Assembly (NCBI RefSeq): GCF_900104245.1
Contig: NZ_FMXN01000005.1
Coordinates: 50,616-114,615, forward strand
Direction: 5' to 3'
DNA from: Pseudidiomarina indica
Lineage (GTDB): Bacteria; Pseudomonadota; Gammaproteobacteria; Enterobacterales; Alteromonadaceae
DNA length: 64,000 nucleotides
The notes beneath the pieces were generated by a model that was not told where the DNA came from, did not search any database, and was given only the letters and a program-made list of their open reading frames with translations. A program made the position numbers and the translations under genes. This document shows, in pieces, positions 47,509 to 57,294 of this stretch. Positions within the stretch are counted from its first letter, which is position 1. Each line of letters starts with the position of its first letter.

Positions 47509-48152
47509 GGGGATACCTCTGCTTGTTGGGGAAAGCAATTTGCTGGAGCTGCATACCATTGTTCTTGTTGTGCTGCAGCAACGAGTGCAGCACGTTGAAC
47601 CGCTGTCACTACGGCTTGCGGGGTGATGGTCGCCCCCGTAAATTGATCAAACATGCCGCCATAGCGTTTGACGTTCCAGCGCGGGTCATCGGCACCATTG
47701 ACTTTCTGACCGGTAAAATGAGTGATCCAATCACTGACTCGCAGTTCAATTTTATCTCCCAGCCCCGGGGTTTCATTGTGTGCGAGCGTGCGCACGCCAG
47801 CGATGGAGCCATCGGCATGAATTGCGACTAATAAATGAATCGCTCCGCTATAACCATCCGGCGCCGTTACTTCGATGGCGGTAGCGGTTGGTTGACCAGC
47901 CAGTTCGGCACGGTACACGCGCCGTTCGCCAGGGCCCAGCGCTGGGTCGCTCACTAATGTGCAGCTGTGATACAAGTCATTATCGTGCCATTCAGGCAGG
48001 ATGATTTGGTTAAGAACGCGCAACAGCTCTTGTTCTTTTTGCCGAGCAATAGGCGCCTCTGTCAGAACTGAAATCGCCACGACCAGTAAGGTTGCAATGA
48101 GTGCAAAGGCGGTCAAGATAAGCCCATTACGCTGCATACTCTTGATAATCAT
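47505..48152 (-). CDS. rsxG: Electron transport complex subunit RsxG/RnfG
   Basis: The 215-residue subunit has one N-terminal membrane helix and an FMN-binding periplasmic domain. The covalent flavin threonine is in the [12 protein letters not shown] motif (about residue 180). Conserved [22 protein letters not shown] lies mid-protein. It overlaps rsxD and rsxE by 4 bases each. Confidence 0.95.
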   Translation of the reverse strand: MIIKSMQRNGLILTAFALIATLLVVAISVLTEAPIARQKEQELLRVLNQIILPEWHDNDLYHSCTLVSDPALGPGERRVYRAELAGQPTATAIEVTAPDGYSGAIHLLVAIHADGSIAGVRTLAHNETPGLGDKIELRVSDWITHFTGQKVNGADDPRWNVKRYGGMFDQFTGATITPQAVVTAVQRAALVAAAQQEQWYAAPANCFPQQAEVSP

Positions 48153-49207
48153 GAACGCCCTCCGTGACCATAAACAGTGGGTTGGGTGTATTTATCTAGC
48201 ACCGGTACGGTCATATTCGCTAAAAGTACGGCGAAGGCAACAGCATCGGGATAACCGCCCCAGGTACGGATCACAAAGACCAGCACGCCAATTAACAGCC
48301 CAAAAATCAAACGTCCTTTGTTTGATGTGGCAGCAGTGACTGGGTCGGTAGCGATGAAGAATGCACCCAGCATGGTGGCGCCACTAAGAGCGTGCATAAG
48401 CGGTGGAATTGCTTGATCAGGATGAAACAACCAATAGATCGCAGCCGGGATTAATAAGCCTAGCAACATGCCACCGGGAATATGCCAACTGATAATGCGC
48501 TGTTTAATTAAGATAAGTCCACCAACTAAGAAACCAAGATTTACCCAGGCCCAACCGATCCCTCCTAAACTACCAAAGATAGGTTTTGTCAGGCTCTCGG
48601 TGAGCGTCATGGCTTGCCCCAAGTCTTGGCGCAAGCTATCCAGTGGTGTGGCCATGGTGATGCCATCAACACCCATTCGCAGTTGTTCTAAATTATGTCC
48701 TGCTTGGGTAAAGCCAGTAAAAATGATGTGGAGTGTGTCGCCAAATGTGAGCGGTAACTGCGCCAACTCACTCGGCAGCGGCCAACTGGTTAACTGCACC
48801 GGGAATGAAATTAATAGAAGCACATAGCCAGCCATGGCGGGGTTGAACAAGTTTTGCCCCACACCGCCATAAACGTGTTTCACCACCACGATAGCAAATA
48901 AAGTACCAATCACAATCACCCACCAAGGTGCCAAGGCAGGGATTGCAATCGCTAACAGGACGGCCGTAACGATGGCTGTATGGTCTTGCCAAGCGTGCGC
49001 GATCGGACGGTTGCGTAACCGCATAACGGCAGCCTCTGCGAGCCACGCAGTGGCCAATGCTAAAAGAATCTGGACATAGACGCCAACACCAAAAAAGTAG
49101 GTTTGTAGGAGCACACCGGGCAACAGCGCTAAATACACCCAGCGCATGACTTGCTGAGTGGTACGCCGACTATGGGTGTGAGGGGAAGCGGCTAACTTAA
49201 ACGTCAT
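48149..49207 (-). CDS. rsxD: Electron transport complex subunit RsxD/RnfD
   Basis: The 352-residue integral membrane flavoprotein has many hydrophobic segments. The conserved DGITMATPLDSLR stretch (about residue 183) carries the FMN-linked threonine. LSGATMLGAFFIATDPVTA follows near residue 268. Cotranscription with rsxC and rsxG is indicated by 4-base overlaps. Confidence 0.95.
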   Translation of the reverse strand: MTFKLAASPHTHSRRTTQQVMRWVYLALLPGVLLQTYFFGVGVYVQILLALATAWLAEAAVMRLRNRPIAHAWQDHTAIVTAVLLAIAIPALAPWWVIVIGTLFAIVVVKHVYGGVGQNLFNPAMAGYVLLLISFPVQLTSWPLPSELAQLPLTFGDTLHIIFTGFTQAGHNLEQLRMGVDGITMATPLDSLRQDLGQAMTLTESLTKPIFGSLGGIGWAWVNLGFLVGGLILIKQRIISWHIPGGMLLGLLIPAAIYWLFHPDQAIPPLMHALSGATMLGAFFIATDPVTAATSNKGRLIFGLLIGVLVFVIRTWGGYPDAVAFAVLLANMTVPVLDKYTQPTVYGHGGRS

Positions 49208-50802
49208 ACGTTACTCTCATCATCAGATTGTTTCGCTGCTGCGGCAGCTTGTGCTGCTTTGCGGGCTTTGGCGCGGGCAATGGCCGCTTGGATGGCGTCT
49301 TGTGGATCATCTGCACCTTTTGCTACCGCCTCAGCTTGTGCTCGTTTACGGGCTTCGGCGGCCAGACGATGACGCTCTAACCGTTCTTGTTTTTCTCTTT
49401 CAAGGCGTTCTTGACGTGCTTCAAAGCGTTCGCGAGCAATTTCAGATTTTACTTTTTCGCGTGCCAACTGCCGAACTTCTGCTTTTGCTTTGCGGTAGTA
49501 ATGAACCAGCGGAATTTCACTCGGGCAGACATACGCACAAGCACCGCACTCGATACAGTCAAACAAGTGGTGTTGTTCTAAACCATCGTAATCTTTGGCT
49601 TTCGCTAGCCATTGCAATTGTTGCGGTAATAGCTGTGCAGGGCAAACATCGGCACAAGCACCACAGCGGATACAATTCATTTCTGGTCCCGCCGGCGGTA
49701 GTTCAGCATGGCTTGGCACCAGAATGCAGTTAGTGATTTTAACCACCGGAACGGCTAAATCAGGAAGGGTGAAGCCCATCATGGGCCCGCCCATAATGAC
49801 TCGCTGCGTGGGCGTGGGTTGAAAACCACAATGAGCGAGTAAATCAGCAACCGAAGTACCGAGTCGGACCCAGTAATTCCCCGGTTGACTCACTTGTTCT
49901 CCGGTGACTGTTACAACGCGTTGGATCAGCGGTTCACCGGCTAGAACAGCCCGAGCGACAGCATAAGCTGTGCCAACGTTTTGTACCACCAACCCCAAAT
50001 CTAGCGGGAGGCCGCGGCTAGGTACTTGCTGTCCAGTCAGGAGCTGAATCAATTGCTTTTCACCCCCTGAGGGGTATTTGACCGGCACCACGCGTAACGC
50101 AATTTGCGGATGCTGTGGCAATAACTGTTCGAACTGCGCAATGGCTTCGGGCTTATTCGCTTCAATTGCTAGCAGCGCTTTGTCACAGCCTGCCAGATGC
50201 AATAGGATTTCAATTCCATCAATGATGGTTTGTGCGTGTTCTCGCATTAAGCAATCATCAGCGGTGATGTAGGGTTCACATTCCACACCGTTGATAATTA
50301 TGTATTCAATCGGTCGTTGCAAGGCGAGCTTTTGTGCGGTCGGGAAACCGGCGCCGCCCAATCCTGCAATGCCTGCTTGTTTAATCCGCTCGAGCAGTTC
50401 TGAGCGCCCGTGCTCACGATAATCGAGTAGGGGAGGCATGGTGACCAGAGTATCTTCACCGTCAGCAGTGAGCGTAATAACCGTATCAGCAAGCCCTGAC
50501 GGGTGCGCAATTCGCCCTGCAGCAATGGCTGTGATAGTGCCCGAAGTTGGTGCATGAACGGGCAGGCCATTATTCAATCCAGCATGAGTTAGCGGCTGAC
50601 CACCGAGCACGCGATCACCGACGGCAACGATAATGTCGCCCGCTGCACCAGAATGCTGTTTAATTGGAATTGTAAACGTCTGCGCCAATGGCAATGGGGT
50701 AATGGACCCTTGATTAGACAGCTGCTTGCGTTCGGGTGGGTGAATGCCCCCTGGAAAATTCCAAAGTTGACCCGAATCGATCTCTTTTATTGCGATTGTC
50801 AT
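49204..50802 (-). CDS. rsxC: Electron transport complex subunit RsxC/RnfC
   Basis: The 532-residue cytoplasmic-face subunit has an NADH/FMN-binding part ([13 protein letters not shown] near residue 160). Two 4Fe-4S motifs follow ([12 protein letters not shown] and [12 protein letters not shown], about 375-425), then a charged Ala/Lys/Arg/Glu-rich helical tail (about 445-525). The tail is shorter than in E. coli RsxC (740 aa). I start at ATG 50802, which overlaps the rsxB stop; an upstream in-frame codon at 50850 has no support. Confidence 0.95.
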   Translation of the reverse strand: MTIAIKEIDSGQLWNFPGGIHPPERKQLSNQGSITPLPLAQTFTIPIKQHSGAAGDIIVAVGDRVLGGQPLTHAGLNNGLPVHAPTSGTITAIAAGRIAHPSGLADTVITLTADGEDTLVTMPPLLDYREHGRSELLERIKQAGIAGLGGAGFPTAQKLALQRPIEYIIINGVECEPYITADDCLMREHAQTIIDGIEILLHLAGCDKALLAIEANKPEAIAQFEQLLPQHPQIALRVVPVKYPSGGEKQLIQLLTGQQVPSRGLPLDLGLVVQNVGTAYAVARAVLAGEPLIQRVVTVTGEQVSQPGNYWVRLGTSVADLLAHCGFQPTPTQRVIMGGPMMGFTLPDLAVPVVKITNCILVPSHAELPPAGPEMNCIRCGACADVCPAQLLPQQLQWLAKAKDYDGLEQHHLFDCIECGACAYVCPSEIPLVHYYRKAKAEVRQLAREKVKSEIARERFEARQERLEREKQERLERHRLAAEARKRAQAEAVAKGADDPQDAIQAAIARAKARKAAQAAAAAKQSDDESNV

Positions 50803-51365
50803 TCGTTTCCTGACTCCACTACACGAACTGGAATCTGTTGGAGATCCCATTGCCAGTTATCGGGGCGCACCGGCACCGGAACCATATCAATACAGTCGAC
50901 TGGGCAGGGTTCAACGCATAAATCACAGCCTGTACACTCATGAGCGATGACGGTGTGCATATGTTTGGCAGCCCCCAAAATTGCATCCACGGGACAGGCC
51001 TGAATACATTTGGTGCACCCAATGCATTCGTCTTCACGAATCACCGCAACCTTTTTAACGGTTTCAGTACCATGGGCAGCGTCCAGGGGTTTGGCTTCAA
51101 CACCCAGCAACTCAGACAGGTTTTTGATGGTGGTTTCACCACCTGGAGGACATTTATTAATTTCTTCGCCATTTGCGATGGCTTCAGCATAGGGACGACA
51201 CCCAGGATACCCACATTGACCACATTGGGTTTGGGGGAGTAAAGCATCAATTTGCTCGACAATAGGATCGCCTTCAACATGGAAACGAACTGCCGCAAAC
51301 CCCAGGATTAAACCAAAAATTAAGGCAAGAACCCCTAAAATAATTAATGCCGTTAAAAAACTCAT
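50799..51365 (-). CDS. rsxB: Electron transport complex subunit RsxB/RnfB
   Basis: The 188-residue ferredoxin-like subunit has an N-terminal membrane anchor. The CGQCGYPGC...CPPGG 4Fe-4S domain (about residues 48-80) and two classical 4Fe-4S motifs follow ([12 protein letters not shown] and [12 protein letters not shown], about 115-160). It passes electrons between RsxC and the membrane subunits. It overlaps rsxA by 4 bases. Confidence 0.96.
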   Translation of the reverse strand: MSFLTALIILGVLALIFGLILGFAAVRFHVEGDPIVEQIDALLPQTQCGQCGYPGCRPYAEAIANGEEINKCPPGGETTIKNLSELLGVEAKPLDAAHGTETVKKVAVIREDECIGCTKCIQACPVDAILGAAKHMHTVIAHECTGCDLCVEPCPVDCIDMVPVPVRPDNWQWDLQQIPVRVVESGNE

Positions 51366-51946
51366 GGGACTGCCACCAAGCCACTAAAGCCCATAAATGC
51401 CAATGACATCAAGCCCGCAGTGATCATTGCAACCGCTGCCCCTTTAAATGGAATGGGAACATCGGCTGCGGCTAGCCGTTCGCGTAAGGCTGAGAATAAA
51501 ACCAATACTAATGAGAATCCCACGGCAGCACCAAAGCCATAAATAATGGATTGAATAAAATTATGCTGTTCGTTGACGTTCAGCAACGCCACGCCAAGCA
51601 CCGCGCAGTTGGTGGTAATCAGCGGCAAGTAAATGCCGAGTAGTCGGTAAAGAGTTGGGCTGGTTTTATGCACCACCATTTCAGTAAATTGCACGACCAC
51701 CGCAATGACTAAAATAAAGGTTAAGGTTTGCAATGCGGTGAGCCCAAATGGTACTAATAAGTATTGGTTGACCAAATAGCTACAGACTGAAGCTAAGGTC
51801 AATACAAAGGTTGTCGCTGCGGACATCCCAATGGCCGTTTCAAGCTTATTTGAAACGCCCATAAAGGGGCACAGCCCAAGAAATTTTACCAGTACAAAGT
51901 TGTTGACGAGTACTGTTGCCACCAACAGGAGCAAATAGTCGCCCAT
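51362..51946 (-). CDS. rsxA: Electron transport complex subunit RsxA/RnfA
   Basis: The first operon gene encodes a 194-residue membrane protein with six helices. It includes [20 protein letters not shown] and [19 protein letters not shown], whose cysteines bind the intramembrane 2Fe-2S cluster with RsxE. In E. coli the complex keeps SoxR reduced, and in marine bacteria it may couple ferredoxin/NADH exchange to Na+ transport. No soxR gene is in this window. Confidence 0.96.
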   Translation of the reverse strand: MGDYLLLLVATVLVNNFVLVKFLGLCPFMGVSNKLETAIGMSAATTFVLTLASVCSYLVNQYLLVPFGLTALQTLTFILVIAVVVQFTEMVVHKTSPTLYRLLGIYLPLITTNCAVLGVALLNVNEQHNFIQSIIYGFGAAVGFSLVLVLFSALRERLAAADVPIPFKGAAVAMITAGLMSLAFMGFSGLVAVP

Positions 51947-51980
51947 ACGCTAAATCATCCCATACATTACGATTGCCTCT

Positions 51981-52009
51981 ATTATCGAATGTTTAACGCT
52001 GCGAAACAA
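51981..52009 (-). promoter_or_regulatory. Candidate promoter of the rsx operon
   Basis: On the minus strand TTGTTT (52009-52004) and GATAAT (51986-51981) have 17-base spacing, about 35 bases before the rsxA ATG. Confidence 0.5.
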
Positions 52010-52047
52010 CCGATGAACTATCGGGTTATTAGCGATTGTCATGTAAA

Positions 52048-52090
52048 CTTCACAAAACTGTCACGCGACTGTGACGCCCCATGCTTAAAT
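52048..52090 (+). promoter_or_regulatory. Candidate Pho box and -10 upstream of the PAP2 phosphatase
   Basis: Direct repeats CTGTCAC (52058-52064) and CTGTGAC (52069-52075) are 11 bases apart, preceded by a weaker CTTCACA (52048-52054). This is the PhoB box arrangement (CTGTCAT repeats). A -10 candidate TTAAAT (52085-52090) follows after 9 bases, as at class II PhoB promoters lacking a -35. Confidence 0.55.
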
Positions 52091-52131
52091 TTCAATCAAT
52101 GAATGCGAGGAGGAATCATGAGGAATGATTT

Positions 52132-52680
52132 ATGACAACCTTGATGATGCGCTGGTTAGAACGTTTTAACCGATTCGATCAACGAAGCTTCCACTGGCTT
52201 AATGAACGTTTTGAAGCCTGTTGTCGGCATCAACTCATTCGCTGGATTTCACGTTCGGGCGATGGGTACTGCTACGCCATTATCGCGTTGCTGGTAGGGT
52301 TGTTACAAGGGGTTAAAAGCACCCCTATCATTACTGCCTTAGTCATTGGGTTTATGATTGAAATTCCGCTGTTTATGGTGCTTAAGCGAAGTTTAAAACG
52401 GCAACGCCCCTACCATAAGCATCCCGACTTTAAAGCGGTGATCCTTGCACACGACCAATTTAGTTTCCCGTCAGGCCATACCACAGCAGCATTTTTATTT
52501 GCCGGCATTATGAGCACCTTTTTTCCTGGGTGGTTCTGGGTGCTGTATGGCTGGGCAGGGGCTATCGGACTCTCACGAGTGTTACTAGGGGTCCATTACC
52601 CAGGCGACGTGGTGGCTGGCGCCTTGCTTGGTTATGGCATCAGCGCATACGTCATGATGGTAATGGATGCTGTTGGTTAA
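52132..52680 (+). CDS. PAP2-family membrane phosphatase
   Basis: The 182-residue inner-membrane protein has the three lipid-phosphatase motifs: KRSLKRQRP (about residue 84), PSGH (about 115) and SRVLLGVHYPGDV (about 147-159). Such enzymes dephosphorylate phosphatidate, phosphatidylglycerophosphate or undecaprenyl pyrophosphate; the substrate is not evident. AGGA lies 7 bases before ATG 52132. A second frame, ATG 52118 encoding MRNDL, ends on the start codon. The glycosyltransferase-like gene follows after 20 bases. Confidence 0.88.
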   Translation: MTTLMMRWLERFNRFDQRSFHWLNERFEACCRHQLIRWISRSGDGYCYAIIALLVGLLQGVKSTPIITALVIGFMIEIPLFMVLKRSLKRQRPYHKHPDFKAVILAHDQFSFPSGHTTAAFLFAGIMSTFFPGWFWVLYGWAGAIGLSRVLLGVHYPGDVVAGALLGYGISAYVMMVMDAVG

Positions 52681-52700
52681 CTAGCAAAAAAGGAAAGGGC

Positions 52701-53759
52701 ATGCGTATTTTAGTGGGTGTGCAAGGCACCGGGAATGGTCACTTGAGTCGTTGCGCTGCATTAGCTGAAGCATTAGCAAAGCAGCCGGATATAAGCGTTG
52801 ATTATTTGGTGTCTGGACGCACCAAAGAACAATTTTTTGATATGGACGTGTTTGGCCAATGGCAATGGCGACAAGGGCTTACGTTTGCGGTTGAACGAGG
52901 CAAAGTGCAAGGGTTCGAAACCCTGCGTCGCAACGATTGGCAGCAATTTTGGCAAGATGTCCGTAAGCTCGACTTGAGTTCCTACGACTTGGTAGTGAGT
53001 GACTATGAACCGATTACGGCCTGGGCAGGGCGCTTCCAACGGAAACGGGTCATCGGGTTAGGGCGTCAATATGCGTTTTATCAGCCGACCCCAAGTTTGC
53101 CAATCACCGCCATGCAACGACAGTTGATTCGCTGGTTTGCGCCCGCTGACGAAGTGGTTGGCATGCATTGGTTTGATGATGGCTCTCACTTACTTCCCCC
53201 CATTATTCATCAGCGAGCGGTGGCCGAAACGATTGAACCAGACCGTTACTTGGTTTACCTGCCGTTTGAATCTTTGACGGAGATTCATCGTTTATTGTTG
53301 CACTTTCCCCAACTCCGGTTTGACGTGTACCACCCACAAGCAGAATGTCAGCAAATTGGTCATATTCGATATTCATCACCAACTCGGATTGGGTTTGCTC
53401 AGTCCCTCGCAAGCGCCGTAGGGGTGATTAGCAACGCTGGTTTTGAAACCGCAAGCGAAGCCTTGGCTTTGGGTAAAAAACTCTTGGTGAAGCCGCTGGC
53501 AGGGCAATTTGAACAACTGGCGAATGCTCGTTGCCTCGCGCACTACGGTTTTGCTCAGCAAATGGACACCCTTGATGCTAAAACAGTGAGTCGATGGTTA
53601 GCGATGGCCAGTGGAGTACCACAACCATGGCCTGATGTTGCAACCGCAGTTGCGAACTGGTTGAAAAACGGGGCAACAATGCCGGTGCGTCAACTAAGCA
53701 GTCAACTTTGGCAACGCATGGAAGAAGACAATTACCGAGATTATTTACGCTGTTATTAA
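52701..53759 (+). CDS. MJ1255/VC2487-family glycosyltransferase
   Basis: The 352-residue protein has a GT-B-like fold. An N-terminal Rossmann half opens with ILVGVQGTGNGHLSRCAALAEAL. The C-terminal half carries a nucleotide-sugar-type motif VISNAGFETASEALALGKKLLVKP (about residues 240-263). This resembles MurG/MGDG synthase relatives and the family named after MJ1255 and VC2487. Acceptor and donor are unknown. AAAGGAAAGG precedes ATG 52701. Pairing with a PAP2 phosphatase behind a possible Pho box suggests a membrane-lipid or envelope-glycan role. Confidence 0.82.
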   Translation: MRILVGVQGTGNGHLSRCAALAEALAKQPDISVDYLVSGRTKEQFFDMDVFGQWQWRQGLTFAVERGKVQGFETLRRNDWQQFWQDVRKLDLSSYDLVVSDYEPITAWAGRFQRKRVIGLGRQYAFYQPTPSLPITAMQRQLIRWFAPADEVVGMHWFDDGSHLLPPIIHQRAVAETIEPDRYLVYLPFESLTEIHRLLLHFPQLRFDVYHPQAECQQIGHIRYSSPTRIGFAQSLASAVGVISNAGFETASEALALGKKLLVKPLAGQFEQLANARCLAHYGFAQQMDTLDAKTVSRWLAMASGVPQPWPDVATAVANWLKNGATMPVRQLSSQLWQRMEEDNYRDYLRCY

Positions 53760-53795
53760 AGCAGAAAGGGATAAGTGTCTGAACAAGCTTTGAAG

Positions 53796-53872
53796 TGGCT
53801 CCCCAGGTAGGATTCGAACCTACGACACATGGATTAACAGTCCACCGCTCTAACCGACTGAGCTACTGGGGA
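53796..53872 (-). tRNA. tRNA-Asn (GUU), second copy
   Basis: The 77-base cloverleaf has acceptor arms TCCCCAG/CTGGGGA, GCCA end encoded, anticodon GTT in the loop CTGTTAA and T-loop GGTTCGAATCC. It is identical to the copy at 53905-53981. Confidence 0.97.
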
Positions 53873-53904
53873 ATCGAGAAGATTTTAAGAGGTGTTTGCT
53901 GCAT

Positions 53905-53981
53905 TGGCTCCCCAGGTAGGATTCGAACCTACGACACATGGATTAACAGTCCACCGCTCTAACCGACTGAGCTACTGGGGA
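53905..53981 (-). tRNA. tRNA-Asn (GUU), first copy
   Basis: Same 77-base sequence as the downstream copy, with 32 bases between them. Anticodon GTT, CCA encoded. It is promoter-proximal for minus-strand transcription from 54032-54004. Confidence 0.97.
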
Positions 53982-54003
53982 ATGCATCAAACAACGGATG
54001 CGA

Positions 54004-54032
54004 ATGTTAAAGGGGCTTGCGGCCGGTGTCAA
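54004..54032 (-). promoter_or_regulatory. Promoter of the tRNA-Asn pair
   Basis: Reading the minus strand, TTGACA (54032-54027), 17 bases, TAACAT (54009-54004), about 22 bases before the first tRNA. Confidence 0.78.
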
Positions 54033-54144
54033 TACTAAAACAGTTCGATTGCTTGTTTTGTGTCCAAAGAACGAAAAATACTTGAAAGAATGATCGTTGC
54101 ATAGTCTCGGTATAACAAATGATATAGCTTGAGTTTGTCAGCGG

Positions 54145-54214
54145 TTATCCACATCAGACGCAAACTCATATCGTACAAAGGCTAGCGCATCTTATCCACT
54201 AAATCTGTGGATAA
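54145..54214. promoter_or_regulatory. Cluster of three DnaA boxes, two forming a palindrome
   Basis: TTATCCACA (54145-54153, consensus), TTATCCACT (54192-54200) and TGTGGATAA (54206-54214, consensus on the minus strand) lie within 70 bases. The last two form an inverted repeat, TTATCCAC/GTGGATAA with a 7-base spacer. Only one GATC was noticed nearby and no replication genes flank it, so it may be a DnaA-titration or reactivation site rather than oriC. Confidence 0.6.
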
Positions 54215-54543
54215 CCTTGTGGGGAAATCTGTGAGTTATCATGTTTGATGCGCTGTAGCGGCTTTTTTAGCGATTGCTTAAAAAGTATCTCGATTAAGAA
54301 AATATCAATTAAAACAGTGACTTGTAAATTAACTGAAATGAGGTTTGAATCCGGCTGGCGAGACTTACGAATGCGATTGTATTTCAGCCTCAAATTGTGC
54401 ATTTCTTGTCTTGTTTGTCGATAAAACAAACGTTGGGTAAGCCCTGATAAAGTATGGGTTTCAGGACTATTAAATTTTTGTGACAAGCGATTTTTTCAAA
54501 CACTTGTTTTACTTACGTTGTCATGAGTTTGTCATGTGGCAAT

Positions 54544-54569
54544 AAAAAAGCCGCAGTGAACTGCGGCTT
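54544..54569 (-). terminator. Rho-independent terminator of the aspartate aminotransferase gene
   Basis: On the minus strand AGCCGCAG pairs with CTGCGGCT around TTCA and is followed by TTTTTT, about 20 bases after the stop. Confidence 0.9.
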
Positions 54570-54587
54570 ATCAAACAACTTTCTGGC

Positions 54588-55772
54588 TTAAGCTTCGGCA
54601 AATGCTTTAATTCGACGCACCGCCTCTTGCAGGGTGGCTAAACTGCAGGCAAATGAGAAGCGGCAATGGCCCGGTGCCCCAAAGGCTGTCCCTGGCACCA
54701 AAGCAACTTTCGCTTCGTTTAAAATCATCTCACACAGTTCAACATCACTGCTGGCTCCTTTTGCGGCCATCAATGCATCGATATTCGCGAAGGTATAAAA
54801 GGTGCCGTCGCCGGCAATGCACTTCATCCCAGGAATCTGGTTCAGCGCATCAACCAGATAGTCATGGCGCTGTTTAAATTCGGCCACCATGGTTTGAATG
54901 ATGCTTTGATCACCTTCTAATGCAGCCAGCGCCGCCCATTGGCTAATACTGGTCGGGTTTGACGTGCTTTGTGATTGCATTTTTTTCATTGCAGCAATCA
55001 GCGGTTTTGGGCCCGCAGCATAGCCAATGCGCCAACCAGTCATGGCGTAAGCTTTGGAAACACCCGAAAGGATGACAATACGATCTCGTAAATCGGGAGC
55101 GACCATGGCGATGTTATAGAATGGCTCATCACTCCATAGAATATGCTCATACATGTCATCGGTCGCAATCAACACCTGCGGGTGCTCACGCAATACCGCC
55201 GCTAAGCTTTCTAATTCAGCTTTGCTGTAGGCCGTCCCGGTCGGGTTAGATGGACTATTAATAAATAATAGACGGGTGTTTGGCGTGATTGCCGCAGCAA
55301 GTTGCTCTGCAGTGATTTTATAACGTTGTTCAATGCCTGCATGGATGACTTTTGGCACCGCACCTACCAACAATGACATGTCAGGGTAGGAGACCCAATA
55401 GGGTGCTGGGATTAATACTTCATCCCCTGGATTTAACCAAGCACTCAATAAGTTGAAAATACTGTGTTTGCCCCCAGCTGAAATGAGGATTTCGCTGGGT
55501 TCATAGGTTAAGCCGTTATCACGCTTGAACTTGTTAATGACTGCTTGTTTGAGTTGTGGAATGCCATCCACCGCAGTGTATTTGGTATGGCCGGCATCAA
55601 TGGCGGCTTTGGCTGCTGTTTTAATAAACTCGGGCGTATCGAAATCAGGTTCACCAACACCTAATCCAATCACATCATGGCCGGCAGCTTTGAGTTCTGC
55701 AGCTTTTTGCGACACGGCTAATGTAGGCGATGGTTGTATTGCATTCACACGATCAGATAATGGGTAATTCAC
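54588..55772 (-). CDS. aspC: Aspartate aminotransferase, subgroup Ib
   Basis: This 394-residue class I PLP aminotransferase has VIGLGVGEPDFDTPEFI at residues 35-51 and INSPSNPTGTAYS. The PLP lysine is in LSGVSKAYAMTGWRIGYAAG (about residue 235), and the C-terminal arginine motif is CRFSFA. The sequence follows the Ib subgroup (Thermus/Bacillus/rhizobial type, also acting on prephenate in some species), not the E. coli AspC Ia type. The symbol is therefore functional only. Confidence 0.9.
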   Translation of the reverse strand: MNYPLSDRVNAIQPSPTLAVSQKAAELKAAGHDVIGLGVGEPDFDTPEFIKTAAKAAIDAGHTKYTAVDGIPQLKQAVINKFKRDNGLTYEPSEILISAGGKHSIFNLLSAWLNPGDEVLIPAPYWVSYPDMSLLVGAVPKVIHAGIEQRYKITAEQLAAAITPNTRLLFINSPSNPTGTAYSKAELESLAAVLREHPQVLIATDDMYEHILWSDEPFYNIAMVAPDLRDRIVILSGVSKAYAMTGWRIGYAAGPKPLIAAMKKMQSQSTSNPTSISQWAALAALEGDQSIIQTMVAEFKQRHDYLVDALNQIPGMKCIAGDGTFYTFANIDALMAAKGASSDVELCEMILNEAKVALVPGTAFGAPGHCRFSFACSLATLQEAVRRIKAFAEA

Positions 55773-55925
55773 GGTGCAATCCTAACGGTTAGATGGGCTA
55801 AAAAGAGTGTCGCTACTATAGCGTTTTCATTGAATTTTGTCTATTAACCGAACCTCCTAGCCATGGCAGCGAGCCGCAAAATTCGGTACACTAGACTTAT
55901 TTTTACGCACCGGTACGAACGTCTT

Positions 55926-57290
55926 ATGAGTCATGCTGTAACAGCAAAATCATTGCTACAAAATCCCATCTCTCAAACCTTGTGGCAAATGACCTGGCCC
56001 GTCATTATCGGGGCGTTGACGCTGATTAGTTTTAACGTTGTAGATACGTTTTTCGTGAGTATGCTGGGGACGGAGCCCTTGGCAGCGATCAGTTTTACCT
56101 TTCCGGTGACGTTTACCGTGATCAGCTTAACCATTGGTCTGAGTATTGGCACTTCTGCGGTGCTCGCTCGTAAACGTGGCTTAGGGCGTGACTCCCATGC
56201 TCAGTTTGATGGCGTGGTGGCGCTGGTCATTTCAGCGTTGTTGGTGGCCGTGCTGGCGCTGATTGGGTATGCCTTTATGGATGAGATTTTTGGGGGACTA
56301 GGAGCGCAACCGGAACTGATGCCGCATATTCATGATTACATGAGTGTCTGGTTTCTCGGTGCCGTCTTTTTAGTCACCCCGATGGTGGGCAATGCAGTAT
56401 TACGCGCAGCTGGCAACACCAAAATCCCTTCCTTGATCATGGCGGCCGGTGGCTTACTTAACGCGGTATTCGATCCCATTCTCATTTTTGGGGTTGGTCC
56501 GATTCCAGCGATGGGAGTAAAAGGGGCAGCTTATGCGAGTCTCTTATCTTGGGTGATCGGAACGCTGGGGGTGATTTGGTATTTATTTCGCAAAGAATTG
56601 ATTTCACTGCAACTGCCTCACCAAGCAAGCTGGGTTCATTCAAGCCGACAAATTCTTGCCATCGGCATTCCTGCTGCTGGAGCGAATATGCTCACTCCTC
56701 TGGCCATGGCCAGTGTGACTGCCATCATTGCGGTTTACGGGGCTCCAGCCGTCGCTGCGTTTGGGGTTGGGACACGATTGGAATCACTCGCGAGCGTCAT
56801 TATCCTCGCGTTATCGATGTCACTGCCGCCGCTGATCAGTCAAAACTTTGGTGCCAGTCAATTTGCTCGGGTGCAAGAAGCGTTTCGGGTTGCGATTCGC
56901 TCCGTGGTATGGATTCAATTGGTGATTTATGCGTTGTTGGTGGTGACTGCACCCGGTATTGCGCAAATTTTTACCGATGATCCCGAAGTTGCACGACTAG
57001 TGCGCTTATTCATTTATATTATGCCGCTTGGGTACGGCATGCAGGGCATCATTATTTTGGCAAATTCGAGTTTCAATGCGTTGCATCGACCGCTGAATGC
57101 GTTGGTGTTAAGTGTGATTCGCCTGTTTGTGATGTTTGTTCCGCTAAGCTGGCTTGGGGCCATGCTCTATGATGTCCCTGGGCTATTTATTGGCGGGGTG
57201 GTAGCGAATTTCTTCACCGGATTATTTGCTTGGTGGTGGTTCCAACGTGGACTGCGTTTAGCGATAGATCAAGAACAACAGGGTAGTTAG
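55926..57290 (+). CDS. MATE-family efflux transporter
   Basis: The 454-residue membrane protein has about 12 helices and starts [35 protein letters not shown], a typical MATE N-terminus. [35 protein letters not shown] (about 155-190) is the conserved loop-helix of the first half. It belongs to a different subgroup from the NorM-like protein at 22856. Substrate is unknown. I choose ATG 55926; upstream in-frame codons lie in the promoter region. uvrB follows after 4 bases. Confidence 0.87.
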   Translation: MSHAVTAKSLLQNPISQTLWQMTWPVIIGALTLISFNVVDTFFVSMLGTEPLAAISFTFPVTFTVISLTIGLSIGTSAVLARKRGLGRDSHAQFDGVVALVISALLVAVLALIGYAFMDEIFGGLGAQPELMPHIHDYMSVWFLGAVFLVTPMVGNAVLRAAGNTKIPSLIMAAGGLLNAVFDPILIFGVGPIPAMGVKGAAYASLLSWVIGTLGVIWYLFRKELISLQLPHQASWVHSSRQILAIGIPAAGANMLTPLAMASVTAIIAVYGAPAVAAFGVGTRLESLASVIILALSMSLPPLISQNFGASQFARVQEAFRVAIRSVVWIQLVIYALLVVTAPGIAQIFTDDPEVARLVRLFIYIMPLGYGMQGIIILANSSFNALHRPLNALVLSVIRLFVMFVPLSWLGAMLYDVPGLFIGGVVANFFTGLFAWWWFQRGLRLAIDQEQQGS

Positions 57291-57294
57291 TACA

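Larger units (their letters stand above)
53983..54587. other. 605-base intergenic region with DnaA boxes, no convincing gene
   Basis: Apart from the tRNA-Asn promoter and the aspartate aminotransferase terminator, the region holds a cluster of DnaA-type 9-mers (54145-54214), then an AT-rich stretch (about 54270-54330). A 95-codon minus-strand frame with a TTG start and no ribosome-binding site is not credible as a gene. Confidence 0.6.

Noticed and set aside
49251..49733. 160-codon plus-strand frame inside rsxC
   Set aside because: Shadow of the rsxC coding strand. The product is Leu/Arg/His-rich with no motif and no translation signal.
54145..54330. Chromosomal origin oriC
   Set aside because: Three DnaA boxes and an AT-rich stretch are present, but only one GATC was noticed and none of dnaA, dnaN, rpmH, mnmG or parAB is nearby.
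54199..54486. 95-codon minus-strand reading frame
   Set aside because: TTG start, no ribosome-binding site, AT-rich low-complexity product without a recognisable motif, and overlap with two DnaA boxes.
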